Assembly: GCF_003043945.1 (NCBI RefSeq)
Contig: NZ_PYXG01000002.1
Coordinates: forward strand, 434,001-498,000
Direction of reading: 5' to 3'
Length of the DNA: 64,000 nucleotides
From: Prevotella sp. oral taxon 376
Lineage (GTDB): Bacteria; Bacteroidota; Bacteroidia; Bacteroidales; Bacteroidaceae
Within the stretch, counting starts at the first letter, position 1. Every line of letters begins with the position of its first letter. The position numbers and the translations under genes were made by a program. Shown here one piece after another: positions 24,878 to 32,959 of this stretch. The notes below the pieces were generated by a model. That model did no database searches, was not told where the DNA came from, and saw only the letters and a program-made list of their open reading frames with translations.

Positions 24878-25465
24878 TTACTGTTTGTCAATAAGTTGTT
24901 TGTATGCCGTGTTGGGGATGGCATCCGTGCGTTCCCATGAGGGCCACTTGCCTGACACGGGAGCATAGCTGTCTCCCACCTTTTTATATCGCCGGAACTC
25001 GAACTTCGCATTGATGTATCCATCGGTTCCATCCTTTGCCAGAATATAGCAGTAAAGCGTCTCCGAATACCCCACGACCGCCTTGTTCTGCTTCACGGGC
25101 TCCGTCAGCCAGTCTTCCTGGGGGATCGCCTTGGCCACTACAACAGCCTGCGGATAACGCGCCTTGAAGGCTTTCTCGCATGCCAGCTTCAGCGCCTCCC
25201 CTTCTTCCTTCTTATAAAGATTGACGCTATAGATAGGCATATAGTAGGCGCCGTCTATCTTGATTTCGTCCACATGGCGGTCTTCAAGACCAAGAGCTCC
25301 CTTCACTTTCTGAGACGCATCCGTAGCATCACTCTTCATCTGATTCCAAATGCCATTCACATTTTCCTTCAATGTCTTGTTCTTTGCTGCCTTACCGGTC
25401 TGACCAGAGGCAGAAGTCGCCACCATACACATGGCTGCAAATATCGCAAAAGCTGCTTTTTTCAT
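24878..25465 (-). CDS. Secreted protein of unknown function
   Basis: 195 residues. The signal peptide (MKKAAFAIFAAMCMVATSASG) is followed by a lysine-rich region (KAAKNKTLKENVNG) and a mixed alpha/beta domain with several aromatic motifs (DGAYYMPIYSVNLY, GYSETLYCYILAKDGT, KWPSWERT). I do not recognise the family. No lipobox, TM segment after the signal, or catalytic motif is seen. A periplasmic location is likely. Convergent terminators are not evident around it. Confidence 0.65.
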   Translation of the reverse strand: MKKAAFAIFAAMCMVATSASGQTGKAAKNKTLKENVNGIWNQMKSDATDASQKVKGALGLEDRHVDEIKIDGAYYMPIYSVNLYKKEEGEALKLACEKAFKARYPQAVVVAKAIPQEDWLTEPVKQNKAVVGYSETLYCYILAKDGTDGYINAKFEFRRYKKVGDSYAPVSGKWPSWERTDAIPNTAYKQLIDKQ

Positions 25466-25539
25466 ACCCTAACAGTTTTAATTTACGACAAAAATAACAT
25501 AAAAACATTAACAGACAAAATAAATTCCATTATTTTAAG

Positions 25540-25547
25540 TAACTTTG
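25540..25547 (+). promoter_or_regulatory. -7 element of the beta-barrel gene at 25553
   Basis: TAACTTTG lies only 5 bp before the ATG at 25553, so the transcript would be nearly leaderless. Much longer in-frame sequence upstream (to 25274) overlaps the divergent gene and is rejected. Confidence 0.5.
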
Positions 25548-25552
25548 CTTGT

Positions 25553-26149
25553 ATGAAACAAAAATTACTGATTGTAATATTTTCTTTGCTTTGCTTAACG
25601 ACAAAGGCGCAGAAAGACTCCACCTGCCTGTCAGGCCCTATTGGGCCTTATGCCTACGGCTGGGGATGGCACAAGGGACTGAATGTGGACCTGAGCCTAT
25701 CGGTAATGACGCAATTCGGCAAGAACCGCCGCCACGGAGCCGGCTTCGGGCAACGCCTCAACGCCACTTATCTCACACCGCTGACCGACAAGCTGTGGCT
25801 GGCAGCCGGCGGCACGGTCAGCAATATCCTGTGGAGCGGCGACTCATACAGACAAGGAGCTGTCTATGCGGCCCTCGGATATCGGTTCAACGAGCACTGG
25901 GAAGCCTACGCCTGGGTGCAGAAACAGGTCGCAAGCAACATGAGCTACGGATTCCGCTATCCCCGAACGGGATATTACTATGCCCCCATGGACTATGACA
26001 TCTACGGCTATGGCGACCGCATAGGAGGAGCCATCAAATATAATCTGAACCCAAACTTCTCATTCCAGATCAGCATCGAGAGCGTGAATATACCGAGCCG
26101 GGAACTCCAATATTTCGACCAATACAACTATCCCGTGCCCAAAGATTAA
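25553..26149 (+). CDS. Small outer-membrane beta-barrel protein
   Basis: 198 residues with a signal peptide (MKQKLLIVIFSLLCLTTKAQ). Alternating aromatic/hydrophobic strands follow (GLNVDLSLSVMTQFG, AAGGTVSNILWSG, AVYAALGYRFNEHWEAYAW, GGAIKYNLNPNFSFQISIES) with Gly/Tyr-rich turns, typical of an 8-10-strand barrel. No function can be assigned. It is a single-gene unit ending in a strong terminator (26155-26195). Confidence 0.7.
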   Translation: MKQKLLIVIFSLLCLTTKAQKDSTCLSGPIGPYAYGWGWHKGLNVDLSLSVMTQFGKNRRHGAGFGQRLNATYLTPLTDKLWLAAGGTVSNILWSGDSYRQGAVYAALGYRFNEHWEAYAWVQKQVASNMSYGFRYPRTGYYYAPMDYDIYGYGDRIGGAIKYNLNPNFSFQISIESVNIPSRELQYFDQYNYPVPKD

Positions 26150-26154
26150 CAAGA

Positions 26155-26195
26155 AAAGCCGCTTCTGAAAAACCCAGAGGCGGCTTTCTCTTTTT
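26155..26195 (+). terminator. Intrinsic terminator after the beta-barrel gene
   Basis: AAAGCCGC (26155-26162) pairs with GCGGCTTT (26180-26187), followed by CTC and TTTTT. The stem begins 6 bp after the stop codon. Confidence 0.8.
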
Positions 26196-26218
26196 CCGAA
26201 AGCCATCTTTTCCTTTAC

Positions 26219-26279
26219 AAAATCGGCGACTTCGTCGGACAATTTCGGCGATTTCGTCCCACGATTTCGGCGATTTTGT
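26219..26279. repeat. 22-bp-pitch array, ATTTCGGCGATTTCGT type, three units
   Basis: TCGGCGA recurs at 26223, 26245 and 26267, a pitch of exactly 22 bp. Units (17 bp) are AAAATCGGCGACTTCGT, AATTTCGGCGATTTCGT and GATTTCGGCGATTTTGT, with spacers CGGAC and CCCAC. Unlike the other arrays the units are not clear inverted repeats, but the 19-bp version begins AC and ends GT. It lies in the convergent gap 26150-26364, just after the terminator. Confidence 0.82.
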
Positions 26280-26364
26280 CATTGGGCCGACCGTGAATGC
26301 CCTTATGGGAAATCGCTGATAAGCAAAAAGGCAGCCCTCGTCGGGACAGCTTTCCGGGTCTCGC

Positions 26365-26730
26365 TCAAGAGGCCTCGCCGGCCTCCCATTCCCGGCGAAA
26401 GTATTCCTTGATGTCGCGGTCGATATCCATCACCGAGCGTTTGCCCGCTACATAAGGTTTCGCCATCTCGCCGAGCACATAGATCACCACGCCTATCGCG
26501 ATGGCCGCGACAAGGCTCAGCAGTTCGTTCGCTATCCATCCTGCCCGCATGAACAATATCATCGCCACAATGGGGAGCGGTGCCAGAAGCCAGTCGCCCG
26601 CCGTATTGAACTTGCCGCTGTTGTCGCGCTCGGTCTTCAGATGCCGCGGCGCGTCGAGCATGAGCCGCCCTTTGTTGGCCCGCCAGTATTCTTCAAAGTC
26701 CGAAAACTGATCCCTGTCCTTGAATTCCAT
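26365..26730 (-). CDS. Two-TM membrane protein of unknown function
   Basis: 121 residues: a charged N-terminal part (MEFKDRDQFSDFEEYWRANK), two adjacent membrane helices (about 50-66, WLLAPLPIVAMILFM, and 70-90, LLSLVAAIAIGVVIYVLG) and a charged C-terminal tail (DRDIKEYFRREWEAG). No family recognised. The start at 26730 avoids overlapping uraA; an ATG at 26766 is possible. It lies 22 bp downstream of uraA and is probably in the same transcript. Confidence 0.65.
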   Translation of the reverse strand: MEFKDRDQFSDFEEYWRANKGRLMLDAPRHLKTERDNSGKFNTAGDWLLAPLPIVAMILFMRAGWIANELLSLVAAIAIGVVIYVLGEMAKPYVAGKRSVMDIDRDIKEYFRREWEAGEAS

Positions 26731-26752
26731 CGCCCTATGCCTGTTTACAGAA

Positions 26753-27997
26753 CTATGATTCCACACTCTTTTCCTCTATCAGGCTGGGAGCAGCCTCTTC
26801 GTCCTTGTCGTGCGGCAACAGCAGGTTGAGCAGCACGCTGACCACGGCGCTCAGCCCGATACCGCCCAACGAGAAGCTGCCGAAGTTCAAGACGGCTCCC
26901 CCGATGCCAAGGGTGAGGGTTACGGAAATGATGATGGTGTTGCGGGTTACATTCAGGTTCACCTTGTTCTGCACGAGATTCTGGATGCCCACATTGGCTA
27001 TCGTCCCGAAGAGCAGGAGCATGATGCCGCCGAGCACGGCACTCGGAATCGACTGCAGGAAAGCCGACAGCTTGCCAATGACCGAGAAGACAATGGCCGT
27101 GAGGGCAGCAATGCGGATGACCTGAGGATGGGTTACCTTCGTAATCGACATCGCCCCCGTTACCTCGCTATAGGTGGTTACCGGAGGTCCGCCAAGGAAT
27201 GATGCCGCCAGACAGGCCAGTCCGTCGCCCAGCATCGTGCGGTGAAGTCCCGGATCTTTCACGAAATCCTTTTGCGCAACCGCCCCCACGACATACACAT
27301 CGCCGATGTGCTCAATGACGGGAGCGATGGCCACGGGTATCATATACAGGAACGGCTCCCACGCAAATTGGGGTATCTGAAGGTGGGCTATCGACGGCGG
27401 CAGGGCAAACCACGGAGCCGCGGCAACGCCACTCAGGTCTACCACGCCCATGCAGAGGGCCACGATATAACCCACAATCAATCCACACACCACGGGAACG
27501 AGCTTTAGAAGGCCCCGGGCAAAAGTGAGCACGAGGATAGCCGATATCAGCGAGACGAAGGCGAGAGTCCAGTTCTCCTTTGCCATATTCACCGCCGAGC
27601 CCGAGAGAGTCAGCCCGATGAGGATGATGACGGGGCCAATGACCACCGGAGGAAACAGCCTGTCGAGCAACTTCTTCCCCTGCCAGCGGATGAGTGCGCT
27701 CACGATGAAATAGACCAGGGCCACCCCTGCTATGCCCGCAAGCGTGCCCGGCATTCCCCACTGCTGGGAAGCAGCGATGATAGGGGCGATGAACGCGAAA
27801 CTGGAACCTAAAAAAATAGGCACCTTCCCTTTCGTTACGAGATGAAAGATGAAAGTACCTAATCCTGCTGTAAACAAGGCTGTGGCGGGACTGAGCCCCA
27901 CGAGCAGCGGCACGAGAACGGTCGCCCCGAAGGCGACGAAGAGGAATTGCACTCCCACGATTCCTTTTCTCATTGGCGTTAAGGTGATATTTTCCAT
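26753..27997 (-). CDS. uraA: Uracil/xanthine permease (UraA-like, NCS2 family)
   Basis: 414 residues, about 14 membrane segments. NCS2 signature residues are present: GSSFAFIAPI, the TM8 motif APVIEHIGDVY (Glu/His that bind uracil in UraA) and GGPPVTTYSEVTG (TM10 Glu). This fits proton-coupled uptake of uracil better than xanthine, since the EHIGD...TTYSE pattern is that of UraA. The ATG at 27997 was chosen; the codon at 28009 is TTG. The C-terminal tail is acidic. Confidence 0.88.
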   Translation of the reverse strand: MENITLTPMRKGIVGVQFLFVAFGATVLVPLLVGLSPATALFTAGLGTFIFHLVTKGKVPIFLGSSFAFIAPIIAASQQWGMPGTLAGIAGVALVYFIVSALIRWQGKKLLDRLFPPVVIGPVIILIGLTLSGSAVNMAKENWTLAFVSLISAILVLTFARGLLKLVPVVCGLIVGYIVALCMGVVDLSGVAAAPWFALPPSIAHLQIPQFAWEPFLYMIPVAIAPVIEHIGDVYVVGAVAQKDFVKDPGLHRTMLGDGLACLAASFLGGPPVTTYSEVTGAMSITKVTHPQVIRIAALTAIVFSVIGKLSAFLQSIPSAVLGGIMLLLFGTIANVGIQNLVQNKVNLNVTRNTIIISVTLTLGIGGAVLNFGSFSLGGIGLSAVVSVLLNLLLPHDKDEEAAPSLIEEKSVES

Positions 27998-28076
27998 AAT
28001 TGCAGACAAAATTAAGAAAAATCGGAGAAAGCAGGAAACAATTCCCGCAAAAGTTATCTTTTAAAAATAAAAAAGT

Positions 28077-28084
28077 TATATTTG
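28077..28084 (+). promoter_or_regulatory. -7 element of the MGMT-like gene
   Basis: TATATTTG lies 8 bp before the ATG at 28093, giving a very short leader. Divergent from uraA. Confidence 0.5.
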
Positions 28085-28092
28085 TCGGCAGA

Positions 28093-28443
28093 ATGAATAT
28101 GTCAACCGAAAAATTCCGGCAGGAAGTTTACCATGTGGTAGCCGCCATCCCACGGGGAAAGGTGGTTACTTACGGCCAGATAGCGTTCCTGACAGGTCGC
28201 CCGCAGAACTCCCGCCTTGTAGGTCATGTGCTGCACGGCACGCCGCGAGAACTCCGCCTGCCCTGCCACAGGGTTGTGAACGGAAGCGGCCGCCTTGTCC
28301 CGGGATGGACCGGACAGCGAGCGCTCCTGGAGAGAGAAGGCGTGGAATTCCGGCCCAATGGACATGTAAACCTCAAAACATCGCAGTGGAAGTTCATGGA
28401 GACAGAAATTCAGGAATTCCCCGGTCCGCCCACGAGACCTTGA
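28093..28443 (+). CDS. MGMT-family DNA alkyltransferase, C-terminal domain only
   Basis: 116 residues covering only the DNA-binding and active-site domain of O6-alkylguanine-DNA alkyltransferases. Seen: GKVVTYGQIA (helix-turn-helix), NSRLVGHVL (arginine finger, R41) and LPCHRVV with the acceptor Cys (C58). Because the Cys is present it is probably a suicide repair enzyme and not a Cys-less alkyltransferase-like protein. The absent N-terminal domain is common in short homologues. The 250 bp after it (28444-28693) hold no gene I can support. Confidence 0.85.
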   Translation: MNMSTEKFRQEVYHVVAAIPRGKVVTYGQIAFLTGRPQNSRLVGHVLHGTPRELRLPCHRVVNGSGRLVPGWTGQRALLEREGVEFRPNGHVNLKTSQWKFMETEIQEFPGPPTRP

Positions 28444-28661
28444 AATCAATCTGCTGTTTTTGCGGAAATATCCGCCCGACCTTCTAAAAACAAAAATACG
28501 ATGTCAGCGTTAGAGGGTCTACTTCGGGCCATAGCCACGAAGGATATCCTTAAAAGCAGGCAGACTCCGGAGCCGCGCCACTGACGGGCAGCCCTGAAGG
28601 ATGGCTTATTCTCAGAAAATAAAAATTCCGGATGAAAGAAAGGGGTTCCTTTAATTTTTCG

Positions 28662-28669
28662 TACCTTTG
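28662..28669 (+). promoter_or_regulatory. -7 element of tcdA
   Basis: TACCTTTG lies 24 bp upstream of the ATG at 28694. Confidence 0.6.
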
Positions 28670-28693
28670 CAAATAGAAAAAGAAAAGGTAAAG

Positions 28694-29479
28694 ATGCAGA
28701 ATCAGTTTTCCAGAGTCCAGCTCTTGTTAGGCAAGCCCGCCATGGAAACGCTGGCTGCCTCGCGCGTGGCCGTTTTCGGCATTGGCGGCGTGGGCGGACA
28801 TGCCCTGGAGGTTTTGGCACGAAGCGGCGTGGGCAGCATAGACCTCTTCGACAACGACCGGGTGTGCATAACCAATGTCAACCGACAGATTCTCGCGCTC
28901 CTTTCCACCGTGGGACAATACAAGGTGGAGGTGGCGGAAGCCCGCATACACGACATTAACCCCGACTGCACGGTCGGCAAACACCCCATATTCTATCTGC
29001 CAGAGAATGCCGGAGAGGTAGACCTCCGCCAATTCGACTATGTGGTGGACTGCATCGATACGATAACGGCAAAGATTGAGCTTGCCAGACGTTGCTACAG
29101 CCTTGGCGTCCCCCTTATTTCAAGCATGGGCGCAGCCAACAAACTCGATCCTACGGCCTTCCGTGTGGCTGATATCTACGAGACCAATGTGGACCCGCTT
29201 GCAAAAGTCATCCGAAAAAGACTTCGTAAGCTCGGAATCCCCTTTCTCAAGGTGGTTTATAGTGAAGAAGAGCCATTGAAACCGCTGCAAAATGAAGAAC
29301 CTGTGGCAGAATCACGGGGCAACGGCCGCGGCCGCCGAAGCATTCCGGCAAGTAACGCCTTCGTTCCCGCGGCGGCGGGGCTCATCATCGGCGGCGAAGT
29401 GGTGAAAGACCTGCTGCGGAAGGCGGGCAGGCTGCGGGCAGAAAGCACCGAGGAGGAAAATCATTCTGTCTCCCGCTAA
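28694..29479 (+). CDS. tcdA: tRNA threonylcarbamoyladenosine dehydratase TcdA (CsdL)
   Basis: 261-residue E1-like enzyme that uses ATP to cyclise t6A37 to ct6A in tRNA. Seen: the N-terminal FSRVQLLLG, the nucleotide site VFGIGGVGGHALEVLARSG, DNDRVCITNVNRQ, DCIDTITAKIEL and SSMGAANKLDPT, all TcdA hallmarks. FVPAAAGLIIGGEVVKDLL is the conserved C-terminal helix. It converges with rmuC, with a 4-bp overlap of the coding ends. Confidence 0.93.
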   Translation: MQNQFSRVQLLLGKPAMETLAASRVAVFGIGGVGGHALEVLARSGVGSIDLFDNDRVCITNVNRQILALLSTVGQYKVEVAEARIHDINPDCTVGKHPIFYLPENAGEVDLRQFDYVVDCIDTITAKIELARRCYSLGVPLISSMGAANKLDPTAFRVADIYETNVDPLAKVIRKRLRKLGIPFLKVVYSEEEPLKPLQNEEPVAESRGNGRGRRSIPASNAFVPAAAGLIIGGEVVKDLLRKAGRLRAESTEEENHSVSR

Positions 29480-30819
29480 GTTTCCTCGGGGAGCTCCGCG
29501 GGGGCTGCCGTGTCTACCGGAATCGGATAATTCACATTCTCCTTGACACCCAAACTCTTCATCTGGTTGGCTTTCTGCACGATGCCCTGTCGACCGGAAA
29601 CGGTGGTGTCCAGACCTTCGAACGACTTGGTAAAAGTGTCAAGATTTCGTTTCATCTTCTGGTATTCACCGATAAACTTGCCCACGCGCTTGAGGAGTTC
29701 ATCGGCTAACAGGAAAACCTGCTTCTGATTCTCAGCCTGCTGATACTGTCTCCATGCGATGTCAATGACTTTGAGAACAGCCATCAGATTCTCCTGGCTG
29801 GTAATAAAGACCTTGTTGTTAAACGCTTCGCTCCATAGATTCGGGTCTTCCTTGAAGCTCAACTGGAGTGCACCCTCATAAGGAACATACATAATGACGA
29901 AATCTACCGCCGTCCGACCTTCCTTTACGAAACGACTGTAATCCTTTCCCATCAGATTCTTATATTGCCCTTTGACACTCTCGACCACCTTCTTGGCATA
30001 GACCTTGCGGCTTGCGTCGTCCTCAGCCTCCACGAAATGCTTGTAGGCATCGATAGACATCTTGGCGTCGATGAACACATCCTCTCCGTTCGGATAATGC
30101 AACACGGCGTCAGGACGGTAACTATCAGTACCTTCAGCCGTAACCGTTACCTGCAAATCGAAGTCCGTTCCCTCTCGCATTCCCTGGGCAAGCAACAAAT
30201 TGCGAAGCGTGTGCTCACCCCAGTTGCCCTGTATTTTGTTGCCGCCCTGCATAACATTCGAAAGGCGGGTGGCCGTTTTGTCCATGCGCTGTGTCTGCAA
30301 CATCATCTGCCGGATTTGCTCCGTGATGGAAGAGGTGGTCTCTACCGTCTTCTCATTTGTGTTCTTAATGGCTTCCTGAAGTTCAGCTACCTTATCTTTC
30401 AAGGGCTTGGTAACCGCGTCGATGGAGTTCACATTCTGCGTCTTCAACTTGTCGGAAGTCTTGTCGAGAACCTCCTGTGCCAAATTGGAAAACTGCTCGT
30501 GAAGGGTCTTCAATTGTTGTTCGAACTGCTCTCGGCGGAGTTTGTTCTCCTCGCTGGTACTTTTCCGCTCCGCTTCCAACTGCGACTGCATGCTGCCCAG
30601 GTCCACTTTGGCCTGAGTGAGCTTGCCACTCAGGTCGCGAAGCTCGGCTTCCGCCATGTTGAATTTGGCCTGCAATTCTTCTTTCAACTGGATTTCGTGC
30701 TCTTTGCCCTGCTCGGAAAGCCTCAAGGCAGTCTCCACTTCACGCTTCTTTCCATTCATCCACAAAAAGGTCATCAGGCCTCCTACGACCAATCCGACCG
30801 CAATATATACGATTTCCAT
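29476..30819 (-). CDS. rmuC: DNA recombination protein RmuC
   Basis: 447 residues. An N-terminal TM helix (about 4-21), a long coiled coil (about 25-190, Glu/Lys/Gln-rich heptads) and the RmuC nuclease-like domain (about 195-420): IQGNWGEHTLRNLL, YRPDAVLHYPNGEDVFIDAKMS and TAVDFVIMYVPYEGALQL. RmuC limits inversions between short inverted repeats in E. coli. It lies 41 bp downstream of the MATE gene, so it may be read from the tubulin/actin-like operon. Confidence 0.92.
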   Translation of the reverse strand: MEIVYIAVGLVVGGLMTFLWMNGKKREVETALRLSEQGKEHEIQLKEELQAKFNMAEAELRDLSGKLTQAKVDLGSMQSQLEAERKSTSEENKLRREQFEQQLKTLHEQFSNLAQEVLDKTSDKLKTQNVNSIDAVTKPLKDKVAELQEAIKNTNEKTVETTSSITEQIRQMMLQTQRMDKTATRLSNVMQGGNKIQGNWGEHTLRNLLLAQGMREGTDFDLQVTVTAEGTDSYRPDAVLHYPNGEDVFIDAKMSIDAYKHFVEAEDDASRKVYAKKVVESVKGQYKNLMGKDYSRFVKEGRTAVDFVIMYVPYEGALQLSFKEDPNLWSEAFNNKVFITSQENLMAVLKVIDIAWRQYQQAENQKQVFLLADELLKRVGKFIGEYQKMKRNLDTFTKSFEGLDTTVSGRQGIVQKANQMKSLGVKENVNYPIPVDTAAPAELPEET

Positions 30820-30860
30820 GCGTTCCTAAGATTTTTATTGCAAATATACGAAATTCCGCT

Positions 30861-32159
30861 TTATATCCCGCATGTTTTATCCAGATATATTTTCTGACTC
30901 ACTCCACGCATGAGAAGGTAGGCGATGAGCGACAACCAGAGGGCGTGGTTATGGAGGAAACTGACAAGGAGAAAATAGAAAACAAAGAAACAAGCCGCTG
31001 CAACGCACGAAGACACAAGCATGCCGCGAGTGGCCGTGATGCCGATGAAGATGCCGTCGTAAATGAAGCCTGCCACTCCTGCCAATGGAATGAGCAGCGC
31101 CCAAAGGAAATAAGGCATGGCGGCATCGATGACCGATACCTCATCAGTAAGCAGCCCGAGGAACGAACGACCTCCCGCGGCATAAACAAGGGTGAACAGC
31201 ACTACCATCAGAACACCCCAGAAAGCCAACCGGCGGCACACCTTGCGGAACTGTCTACCGTCGCCGGCACCGTAGGCTTTGCCACATAAGGCTTCCGCGG
31301 CAAACGCAAAGCCATCCATGACATAGGAGAAAAGCGTATAAAATGTCATCAGCAGGGTATTGACGGAAAGGATCAAGTCGCCTTGGCGAGCACCGAAAGA
31401 GGTAAAGAACAGATTTACCGCCACGAGGAAAACCGTACGGAAGAAGATGTCGCGGTTGACACTAAAAAAGCGCAACATGGCATTGCGCACGAACACCCCC
31501 CGCCAACCAGCGCCGTATCTAAGAAGTTTGCGGTAATACCTGAACCATAACCCAAGAGCCATCAGCAGCCCCGACCACTGCGCCACGACTGTGCCAAGAG
31601 CTACGCCCTCTATCTTCATGCCGAATCCGAACACCAGGGCAAGGGAAACCACGATGTTGATCATGTTCTGCAGGATGCTTACCGCCATCGGTATGCGTGT
31701 GTTCTGCATGCCCACAAACCAGCCTGTCATGCTATAGAGGCCCAGCACCGCCGGAGCTCCCCATATACATATATTAAAATAGACATGGACAAGCGGCACT
31801 ATCTCGGTCGACGGATGCATGAGCGTTACCGACAACCAGCGGAGCGGCCACTGAAAAACCAGGAAACAGAGGGCGATGAGCAGTCCCACGGAAAACGAGC
31901 GCAGGAAAAGGCGCATCAGCTCCGGAAGGTTCCTCTTCCCAAGAGCCTGCGAGGTCATTCCGCTCGTTCCCATGCGAAGGAAGCCGAAAAGCCAATAGAT
32001 AATATTGAAGATCATCGACCCAATCGCTATGGCGGCAATATACTGCACATGGCCCATATGGCCGACAATGGCAAGGTCGACAAGTCCCAGAAGGGGCACC
32101 GTGATGTTCGAAATTATCGAAGGAACGGCCAGACGGAGTATCTGTCGGTCAATGATCAC
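30861..32159 (-). CDS. MATE-family efflux transporter (DinF-like)
   Basis: 432 residues, twelve membrane segments. The N-terminus ILRLAVPSIISNITVPLLGLVD and GHMGHVQYIAAIAIG are typical of the DinF branch, as is LGTVVAQW. It exports organic compounds driven by H+ or Na+. No ATG is available at the family N-terminus; the GTG at 32159 is used, overlapping the end of the zinc-ribbon gene by 11 bp. That overlap indicates translational coupling to the preceding operon. Confidence 0.88.
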   Translation of the reverse strand: MIIDRQILRLAVPSIISNITVPLLGLVDLAIVGHMGHVQYIAAIAIGSMIFNIIYWLFGFLRMGTSGMTSQALGKRNLPELMRLFLRSFSVGLLIALCFLVFQWPLRWLSVTLMHPSTEIVPLVHVYFNICIWGAPAVLGLYSMTGWFVGMQNTRIPMAVSILQNMINIVVSLALVFGFGMKIEGVALGTVVAQWSGLLMALGLWFRYYRKLLRYGAGWRGVFVRNAMLRFFSVNRDIFFRTVFLVAVNLFFTSFGARQGDLILSVNTLLMTFYTLFSYVMDGFAFAAEALCGKAYGAGDGRQFRKVCRRLAFWGVLMVVLFTLVYAAGGRSFLGLLTDEVSVIDAAMPYFLWALLIPLAGVAGFIYDGIFIGITATRGMLVSSCVAAACFFVFYFLLVSFLHNHALWLSLIAYLLMRGVSQKIYLDKTCGI

Positions 32160-32955
32160 TTTTCTTCGTCATCCACATTCCTTCGCCTGCATCAATAAGA
32201 TGCTTGTCTTCATCAAGCCGATAGTAGGTCTTCACTTGGTGCCCGTCGTCTGAGAAGAAGCAGTTCAACTGGCCGGGAGTATAGTAGAAAGTAGCGTGGC
32301 TCGTACCTCCGTCCGATGTCTCACTAATCCATTTGTCAGCTATGTGCACCTCGATATTGCCATATTCCGTGGCAATCTGCCACCTCCCGAAAACCCAATC
32401 GGGAGTAGGCCGGGCATCCTGCTTGGTTACCGAGGTGTCAAATGAATCCACGGGAATCTCCTCTATGGCTTCCACGGTCGTGCCTCCCGCAGCGTCTTCC
32501 GCCACATACGACTCGTCTGAATGACCTGCGTGAGGCCCGAATAGAATAAGCGCAAAAAGGGCCAGAAGTGCAATTAGACAACCCTTGAAGCCGCAACCGA
32601 AAGGGCTTTTCTTCTTCCGAACGGTGCCTGTATCCGGGCGCGGCCCCGTCGAATAAGGCTGCGGACCAACAGGAGGGGCTGTTGACTTCTCTGCCGCCGG
32701 GGCCGGCGATGGCATCTTATCTTGCTGAAGACCGCTTCCTGCCTTGTTACCAACGGCTTGTAATGCGATTACAGACGGCTTGTAATGCTCTTCCTCGCCG
32801 TCTGTAACCTCAGCTGCATGCGCTGCGGGTTCGTCTTCGGGTAGTTCATAGCTGAAAGGCGTGCCGCAACGGGGGCACACGCAAGACAGCTCGCGCACCC
32901 CCGAACCTCGCCAGACCTCAAACCTATATCTACATTTCGGGCACTTTATTTCCAT
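32149..32955 (-). CDS. Zinc-ribbon single-TM protein of the tubulin/actin-like operon
   Basis: 268 residues. An N-terminal zinc ribbon (CPKC at 5-8 and CVCPRC at 25-30), a variable linker (about 40-110) rich in Pro/Ala/Glu, one membrane helix (about 122-140, GCLIALLALFALILFGP) and an extracytoplasmic domain of about 125 residues with FGRWQIATEYGNIEVHIADKW and TYYRLDEDKHLIDAGEGMW. The zinc ribbon would face the cytosol. Residues 50-70 are encoded by a 22-bp-pitch array. It starts 4 bp after the coiled-coil gene and overlaps the MATE gene. Confidence 0.75.
   Translation of the reverse strand: MEIKCPKCRYRFEVWRGSGVRELSCVCPRCGTPFSYELPEDEPAAHAAEVTDGEEEHYKPSVIALQAVGNKAGSGLQQDKMPSPAPAAEKSTAPPVGPQPYSTGPRPDTGTVRKKKSPFGCGFKGCLIALLALFALILFGPHAGHSDESYVAEDAAGGTTVEAIEEIPVDSFDTSVTKQDARPTPDWVFGRWQIATEYGNIEVHIADKWISETSDGGTSHATFYYTPGQLNCFFSDDGHQVKTYYRLDEDKHLIDAGEGMWMTKKSDH
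32747..32807. repeat. 22-bp-pitch TTACA/TGTAA array inside the zinc-ribbon gene
   Basis: Units start at 32747, 32769 and 32791: TTACCAACGGCTTGTAA, TTACAGACGGCTTGTAA and TTCCTCGCCGTCTGTAA; spacers are TGCGA and TGCTC. Four of six half-sites are perfect. Three units plus spacers equal 66 bp, so the array can sit in a coding frame. It encodes residues 50-70 of the linker between zinc ribbon and membrane helix. Confidence 0.78.
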
Positions 32956-32959
32956 ATTT

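Noticed and set aside
28444..28661. Possible gene or small RNA between the MGMT gene and tcdA
   Set aside because: A TATTTTTG-like word and a weak GCGGA/TCCGC hairpin occur on the minus strand, but there is no clear terminator or coding frame.
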